Assembly (NCBI GenBank): GCA_019084435.1
Contig: JAHRFV010000126.1
Coordinates: 1-29,475, forward strand
Origin: Dethiosulfatibacter sp.
GTDB lineage: Bacteria; Bacillota_A; Clostridia; Tissierellales; Dethiosulfatibacteraceae
DNA length: 29,475 nt
Direction: 5' to 3'
The translations under genes were made by a program, and so were the position numbers. Each line of letters starts with the position of its first letter. Within the stretch, counting starts at the first letter, position 1. The notes under the pieces were generated by a model. That model ran no database searches. It saw only the letters and a list, made by a program, of their open reading frames with translations, and was not told the DNA's origin. Shown here one piece after another: positions 24,673 to 29,475 of this stretch.

Positions 24673-26193
24673 CTAAAGCTTATTGAAATCCATATCAAAT
24701 CCAGTATAAACAAAATTACCTAAAAACTTGTTGTTTTCATCAGGATAATCTGATCTGAAATGAGCGCCTCTACTTTCTTTTCTAAGCAATGAGGATTCTG
24801 TCATGACGAATGCCAAGCTTAACATATTGTAGGTTTCAATCCAGTCTTTGAGAATAGCGGGTTTGGATTGTTCTAGTTTAGTTTTCATCTCTAAAATGAT
24901 AGAATGAGCCGCTAACAAACCTTCTTCGTTTTTTACAATTCCTGCTTTTTCCCACATCACATCTCTAAGTTGGTGCTTTATTACCTTAATGTCGTCCCTG
25001 CCTATTTGAGGTAAAAATGGTGCTTCCGGAATGATATCTTCATATTCTCTGCTTTCAGCGTATAGTGCTGCATTTTTGCCTGCAACAGGACCAAAGACAG
25101 CTGTTTCCGTTAAGGCATAGCCTGCCAGTCGATTTGCGCCGTGTAGTCCCCCAGTTACTTCTGCGCAGGCATAAAGGCCGCGCAAACCCGTTGAACAGTC
25201 AGGGTTAATCCTAATACCGCCCATTGAAAAATGTGCTTTCGGGACAACTTTAAGTGGTGTTTCTGGATATTTTTTTTGTATTTCAAGCAGTTCGGGAGAT
25301 TCTTTTGTAAGATAAGGGATTGAACAGTTATCAAGATTCAAAAATACCTCCTTCTGCTTGAATATTTCTCTGGCTAAAACATCTCTGTTCTCTAATTCTT
25401 TTTTGGGAAAATCTTGCATAAATCTTTCGTTTTTTTCATTGAGAAAAATAGCACCTTCACTGAAAAGATTAGGAAATATGTCATGGATAGCAGGTGATAT
25501 AACCCGATAGGGATAGAACTGCACAAACTCCATATCAGTTAGTGGAAGACCTTTTCTTAGTGCCATAGCGATGCCATCTCCGGTTGCATCGTTTGTTGTA
25601 CTAGTTTCTCTGTAGATGTAGGCATAGCCACCCGTGGCTAATACTATACATTTGGCTGTGAAATAGTGAAGGTCATTCTTGTTTTCGGTAATCAAGCCAC
25701 AGACAGAATTGTTTTTTGTCATTATTTCCACACCCATAAAGTTGTCAAAAATGGATATTGAAGTATGCCTCTCTATGTATTCTCTTATTTTGGAGGTTAG
25801 GAAAACACCTTTTTTGGGATTATGATAGGCGATATTGCTATATAGCATATCTTCAAGGGATTTTTTGTTAAAGTATAAACTTGGCAAATATGATAATAGA
25901 TTTTCAACTGAATCAGAACCATTGTTGATCAAAATTTCCATTAATGCTTTATCATTGATAAATCTACCGGCTTCAAGGGCTTTATTGGTAAAATCAATTT
26001 TAAAAGACGGATCTTTTGGTGCAAATCTGTGAATTGACTTTGAAACAACAGAAGCGCCTGATTTCCCAGCTTTTTTCTTTGATATAATAGCGACCTTTGC
26101 GCCTTTTTTGTTGGCTTCAACAGCCGCATGCATTCCTGACAAACCACCTCCCACAACAATAACGTCGTAATTGTCTGCTCTTTTGATTAACAT
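24673..26193 (-). CDS. Fumarate reductase/succinate dehydrogenase/aspartate oxidase-type FAD flavoprotein
   Basis: This 506-aa FAD oxidoreductase has an N-terminal dinucleotide motif VIVVGGGLSGMHAAVEANKKG and then AGKSGASVVSK. Family active-site segments follow: MEFVQFYPYRV, EGAIFLNEKNERFM, ENRDVLAREIF (the catalytic-arginine region), HFSMGGIRINPDCSTGLRGLYACAE and HGANRLAGYALTETAVFG. The C-terminal helical domain ends with KESRGAHFRSDYPDENN. It would reduce or oxidise a fumarate/succinate-like substrate, or aspartate. No FrdB or membrane anchor gene is adjacent, so its electron partner is not known; the convergent NADH-linked module is a candidate. The start at 26193 has GGAGG (complement of 26200-26204) six bases upstream. 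Confidence 0.88.
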   Translation of the reverse strand: MLIKRADNYDVIVVGGGLSGMHAAVEANKKGAKVAIISKKKAGKSGASVVSKSIHRFAPKDPSFKIDFTNKALEAGRFINDKALMEILINNGSDSVENLLSYLPSLYFNKKSLEDMLYSNIAYHNPKKGVFLTSKIREYIERHTSISIFDNFMGVEIMTKNNSVCGLITENKNDLHYFTAKCIVLATGGYAYIYRETSTTNDATGDGIAMALRKGLPLTDMEFVQFYPYRVISPAIHDIFPNLFSEGAIFLNEKNERFMQDFPKKELENRDVLAREIFKQKEVFLNLDNCSIPYLTKESPELLEIQKKYPETPLKVVPKAHFSMGGIRINPDCSTGLRGLYACAEVTGGLHGANRLAGYALTETAVFGPVAGKNAALYAESREYEDIIPEAPFLPQIGRDDIKVIKHQLRDVMWEKAGIVKNEEGLLAAHSIILEMKTKLEQSKPAILKDWIETYNMLSLAFVMTESSLLRKESRGAHFRSDYPDENNKFLGNFVYTGFDMDFNKL

Positions 26194-26844
26194 TAGAATA
26201 CCTCCGATTCTTTAGTTGCTAAAAAACCTATAATAATGATATTAACAAAATTTTGATAAAAAGTAAATTCGATCAAATATGGGTTGCGTTACTTCCTGTA
26301 GGAAAAGAAGAATAGACTGATTCCTCTTGTTAAGATAGATTTACTGATTTTCATTTTAGCATATTTTAACGAGAAAGTATTACGGTTTTTCCAGCACCCT
26401 CCGTTTGTCATTGACAATGAGCCTCAGGGAGCATGACTCTTTGCAAAAAAAGCATGGTAAAAGAACATTCAATGCCTAAAAGATCTGAAAGACTATCATG
26501 CTCTCTTTCTTATCGTAAATGACTCGCTACGACAAACTACGTCAGCTAATACTCTCATAGCTTTCATGATATGATACATTCCTGTGCGTTTACCCATGTC
26601 AGTGAATATATTGCTGCTATTCCAAACATCTGTGTAATTTTCTCTTTTTCTTTTTATGTTTCGGTCCATTTCTTTTGTATTGCTTGCGCCAACGATTCAA
26701 GATCTTGTAGCTGAAAATCCTCTGGAAACCGCATCTAGGGAAAACCATATTCCCTGATAGGAGATGTGTTAATGCTAAAGCCAGGTTTTTGCCTATCCTT
26801 TTTTCCAAAATTTGCATGCAAAAAACAACAAAATAGATGATTTT
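26194..26844. other. Gene-free, apparently decayed interval left of the IS element
   Basis: No credible complete gene was found. Positions 26405-26417 form the perfect palindrome TTGTCA-T-TGACAA. Positions 26429-26442 and 26488-26505 form an imperfect inverted repeat (GAGCATGA...TCATGCTC with TCTTT/AAAGA inside). On the minus strand, short basic open stretches (26617-26817, and in another frame about 26515-26625 ending in TIRKRA) look like broken pieces of a mobile-element protein, but I cannot assign a family. The flavoprotein promoter should lie within 26205-26270. Confidence 0.4.
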
Positions 26845-26865
26845 GTCATCTGCTCAGACTGTAGA
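26845..26865 (+). repeat. Left terminal inverted repeat of the IS1182-type element
   Basis: GTCATCTGCTCAGACTGTAG plus a final A matches the reverse complement of 28425-28445 at 19 of 21 positions; mismatches are at the fifth and eighth bases. Confidence 0.85.
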
Positions 26866-26866
26866 C

Positions 26867-26906
26867 AAAGTAACAAGAGGAATCATTACTCTCGTTACTT
26901 TTTTTG
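26867..26906 (+). terminator. Terminator-like hairpin inside the left end of the IS
   Basis: AAAGTAACAAGAG (26867-26879) pairs with CTCTCGTTACTTT (26889-26901) with one mismatch, followed by TTTT. It lies between the left inverted repeat and the transposase start. Such hairpins shield IS transposase genes from outside transcription. Confidence 0.7.
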
Positions 26907-26995
26907 TATCTAGACGTCAAAAAACGTTGATAAATAGAGCTTTATTAGTAAAAATATAGTATAATGAATGCATCATAACATATGGGAGTGGGAGG

Positions 26996-28414
26996 GTGTT
27001 AACAAAAGACACTGATAAAAACAGAGAACAGGTACAAATTTTTTGCATGGACGATTTGGTTCCGAAAGACCATTTGGTGCGTGACATTAAGAGATCAATT
27101 GATTTATCCTTCATCTATAAACTGGTGTCGGATAAATATTTTGAACATCAAGGAAGACCGAGTGTAGACCCAGTAACACTCATTATAAGATTCCATTGAT
27201 TCAATATCTGTATGGGGTATCAAGAGCATGCGCCAAACCATCAAGGATATTGAAATAAATATGGTTTACAGGTGGTTTCTGAAATTGGATGTCTATGCTG
27301 TCCCTCACTTCAGCACTTTCGGGAAGAACTACATCAGGCGCTTCAAAGAGATGAACCTGTTTGAACTGATATTTGAAAAGATTTTAGAGGAATACTTCCG
27401 ATGCGAGTTGGTGGAAACATCGACACTGTTTGTGGATGCCACTCACATCAAGGCAAGAGCTAAGAACCATAAAGCGATCAAAAAGATGGTCAGAAAGGAA
27501 GCGGCCTTTTACGAAGCGAAACTGCAGAAAGAGATTAATAAAGACCGAGAAGAAAAAGGTAAAAAACCTTTGACGACGACGATAATGATTCAGAGACAGA
27601 TGCCGTAGAAGAAAAAGAAACATCAATGAACATCAGCAATCTAGAAAGCGGTCTGTTCCACAAGGGAGAGCACAAGATTGTCTATGCCTACAGTGCTCAG
27701 ACAGTCTGTGACGCTCATGGATGGATACTGGGATACACGATTCACCTGGGAACGAACATGTCAGCAGAACCTTCCATAAGCTCTATCAAAAAATCAAATC
27801 ATACGCACCGGAAAAACTTGTTGCCGACTCCGGTTACAAGACAGCGCCAATCGCACAGATGCTGATAGAAGATAGCCTCACTCCTGTATTTCCCTATACG
27901 AGACCTCAGAAAAAAACAGGTTTTTTCAGAAAATACGAATATGTTTATGATGAGTACTATGATTTTACATTTGTCCGAACAAAAAACTGCTTAACTATTC
28001 AACCAGGACTCGAGAGGGAAAAAGAGAATACAAAAGCAACCGCCTTATCCGCATGACTTGTCCTCATCTGGACAGATGCACCAATAGCAAAAATAATGTG
28101 AAGGTTCTGAATCGCCATCTATGGCAACATTATCTGGATCAATGCGAGGATATTCGGCATACAAGAGGGATGGCTGCATTGTATCAGAATCGAAAGAAAA
28201 CCATGGCATGCGATACACTCATTATGTCGGCAAAGCACGGATGGGAATGAAAGTCTGGCTTTCTTATGCTTGTCAGAATTTAAAGAAATTTTCTAAAATC
28301 AAGAAAAGACGGGGACTCTTGACTCCTCTTAAAAGAGCTTTCTCTTGTCTTTTATCTTTTCTCGTTCCGAAAATTCAAAAACAAAGAAATCGGGGATCAA
28401 AACTTGCGTTCTAA
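26996..28414 (+). pseudogene. Broken IS1182-family transposase
   Basis: The reading frame is split into pieces at 26996-27199, 27228-27608, 27626-about 27770, about 27760-27970, 28053-about 28200 and about 28200-28414. Together they read like one DDE transposase. The N-terminal part has FCMDDLVPKDHLVRDI. The first catalytic Asp lies in LFVDATHIKARAKNHK and the second in KLVADSGYKTAPIAQML; the C-terminal part is HGMRYTHYVGKARMGMKVWL. At least five frameshifts or stops interrupt it. Near 28190-28205 the text jumps from YQNRK to KENHGMRY, so the segment that normally carries the catalytic Glu seems deleted, possibly between two AAAGAA repeats (inference). Confidence 0.85.
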
Positions 28415-28424
28415 TGTCTGATTT

Positions 28425-28445
28425 TCTACAGTCTGAGTAGTTGAC
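28425..28445 (-). repeat. Right terminal inverted repeat of the IS1182-type element
   Basis: TCTACAGTCTGAGTAGTTGA plus a final C is the inverted partner of 26845-26865 (19 of 21 positions). It sits 11 bases after the last transposase stop codon. Confidence 0.85.
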
Positions 28446-28490
28446 TTTGGCATCTCCTTACGAAGTATAACATATTATTGAGTGCTTACT

Positions 28491-29234
28491 TCATTTTTTC
28501 CTATATCCTAAAGTTTGTGAAATTTCGTCACAGATTTTCACCACTTCACTTATTTTTTCTTCCATTTTTTCTTTATAGAATCTGTCTGTCGGACCGGCTA
28601 ATGATAACGCACCTAATACTTCTCCGTTTGATTCGAAAACAGGAGCTGCTATTGCTATCAGACTCTCATCTCTCTCACCAATGCTTATTGCATAACCTTG
28701 TTCTTTTACTTTCTTTAGTTTTAATCTCAGTTCTTCATCAAAATCATCAAGAATTTTTTCTAGATAATCATCACTCATATAAGCCATCAGCATTTTACCA
28801 GAAGCACCATTCCTTATTGATAGCTTTTCGCCTATGCTCATTACTGTCCTTAGACCTCTTTCAGGTTCAACTCTTTCTATGCATATCCTATATTTTTCGT
28901 GAACAGTAAACAAAGTAACGCTTTCACTAAATTTATCTCTTAATTTTATCATATAAGGGAGTGCTATTCTTCTAGTATTTAATTTGTAATACTTTATACC
29001 AGAAGCTCCTAACTGGATAATTTTAGTTCCTAAATAGTATTTTTTGTTATCTAAGTTTCTTTCAAGGTAATCCTGTTCTTCTAGGGTCGCTATTATTCTA
29101 TGAGCTGTACTTTGTGGCAAACCTGATAATTCCTTTATTTCAGTCATAGAAAGTTCAGAATTGCCATTTAAGAATGACTCTAAAACCTTGAAAGACCTTT
29201 CAATAGATTTGGTAATTGAGAGTTTTTCTTCCAT
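28491..29234 (-). CDS. IclR-family transcriptional regulator
   Basis: This 247-aa regulator has an N-terminal winged helix-turn-helix (ITKSIERSFKVLESF, LSMTEIKELSGLPQSTAHRIIATLEEQDYL) and the IclR effector-binding domain (RNGASGKMLMAYMSDDYLEKIL, GYAISIGERDESLIAIAAPVFESNGEVLGALSLAGPTDRF). The ATG at 29234 is preferred to the upstream one at 29273, because GGAGGT (complement of 29244-29249) precedes it and no ribosome site precedes the longer form. Such proteins usually control degradation of aromatic or small organic acids and often a divergent operon; here that operon would lie right of the window. The gene sits next to IS debris. Confidence 0.92.
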   Translation of the reverse strand: MEEKLSITKSIERSFKVLESFLNGNSELSMTEIKELSGLPQSTAHRIIATLEEQDYLERNLDNKKYYLGTKIIQLGASGIKYYKLNTRRIALPYMIKLRDKFSESVTLFTVHEKYRICIERVEPERGLRTVMSIGEKLSIRNGASGKMLMAYMSDDYLEKILDDFDEELRLKLKKVKEQGYAISIGERDESLIAIAAPVFESNGEVLGALSLAGPTDRFYKEKMEEKISEVVKICDEISQTLGYRKK

Positions 29235-29273
29235 TGTCAAATGACCTCCGATGTTTGATTTGCTTTTTATCAA

Positions 29274-29475
29274 TATTATAATATCATTAGATAAATTTTA
29301 TATCAATAGGCATAAAATGAATAGACGCATAATTTTTCTAGAGACGTCAAACATATGTGACACGGACCTGTTAAATATTCTTGTGTATTAATATTTAGAT
29401 ACGTCAACTCCCGATGATAATATCGGCAGCGTTTATGCCGCGAAAGCCTCTTGATAATGAGTGATGGCATGTTAG
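29274..29475. other. Intergenic end of window upstream of the IclR gene
   Basis: No coding sequence is supported. The region includes a short inverted repeat CCGAT-N6-ATCGG (29411-29426) and AT-rich sequence that may hold promoters for the IclR gene and a divergent operon beyond the edge. Confidence 0.3.

Larger units (their letters stand above)
26845..28445 (+). mobile_element. IS1182-family insertion sequence, inactivated copy
   Basis: The element of about 1.6 kb is bounded by 21-bp imperfect terminal inverted repeats (26845-26865 and 28425-28445, 19 of 21 matching) and contains a single broken transposase gene reading rightwards. Size, terminal repeats and transposase motifs fit the IS1182 family. 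No clear target-site duplication was seen flanking the repeats. The transposase is fragmented into several frames, so the copy cannot move by itself, though it might be mobilised in trans by an intact relative elsewhere in the genome. Confidence 0.82.

Noticed and set aside
26617..26817. 66-aa basic minus-strand open reading frame as a gene
   Set aside because: No ribosome site or complete domain; it lies in decayed sequence next to an IS and is more likely a fragment.

Overview
The window is AT-rich DNA that looks like an anaerobic, amino-acid or organic-acid fermenting Firmicute (Clostridia-type). The support is strong purine-rich ribosome binding sites, lipobox-anchored lipoproteins, an NAD(P)-type catabolic glutamate dehydrogenase, sigma-54 control of a catabolic operon, a TAXI-TRAP transporter, a YqeB-type protein of the selenium-dependent molybdenum hydroxylase system and a soluble iron-sulfur flavin NADH-dehydrogenase module. 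No rRNA or tRNA is present, so the species cannot be named from this sequence.

Layout. (1) 1-6266 (+): a four-gene RND efflux operon (lipoprotein adaptor, RND pump, TetR repressor, TolC-like channel) behind one sigma-70 promoter carrying a palindromic TetR-type operator. The TolC-like protein appears to have almost no beta-barrel segments. (2) 6386-7651 (-): glutamate dehydrogenase with its own terminator. (3) 7949-15770 (+): the most interesting part. A PrpR-type sigma-54 activator is followed by an array of about eight 10-bp units in exact register, then a -24/-12 promoter. Next come a two-subunit aconitase-family hydratase, an isocitrate lyase/PEP-mutase family C-C lyase, a TAXI solute-binding lipoprotein and a fused TRAP permease. 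The enzyme set matches the 2,3-dimethylmalate dehydratase/lyase step of Eubacterium barkeri nicotinate fermentation (giving pyruvate plus propionate), although other branched di- or tricarboxylates are possible. A 17-bp perfect hairpin separates binding-protein and permease genes. (4) 15940-18028: a small DsrE-like gene (-), a 690-base gene-free stretch with a promoter, an operator-like palindrome and a five-codon mini-ORF, then an orphan PTS_EIIC-type membrane protein with a textbook terminator.

(5) 18237-24631 (+): YqeB-like protein, then NuoE-, NuoF- and NuoG/NfnB-like subunits forming a soluble NADH/ferredoxin-linked electron-transfer complex. The last subunit fuses a glutamate-synthase-type FAD/NAD(P) reductase to a truncated molybdopterin-oxidoreductase-like domain. 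A convergent fumarate-reductase-type flavoprotein (24673-26193, -) shares a terminator region. (6) 26194-28445: decayed DNA, including an IS1182-type insertion sequence with recognisable terminal inverted repeats and a transposase broken by at least five frameshifts. (7) 28491-29234 (-): an IclR-family regulator whose targets probably lie outside the window.

All functions come from reading motifs and gene context by eye. No database search was run.
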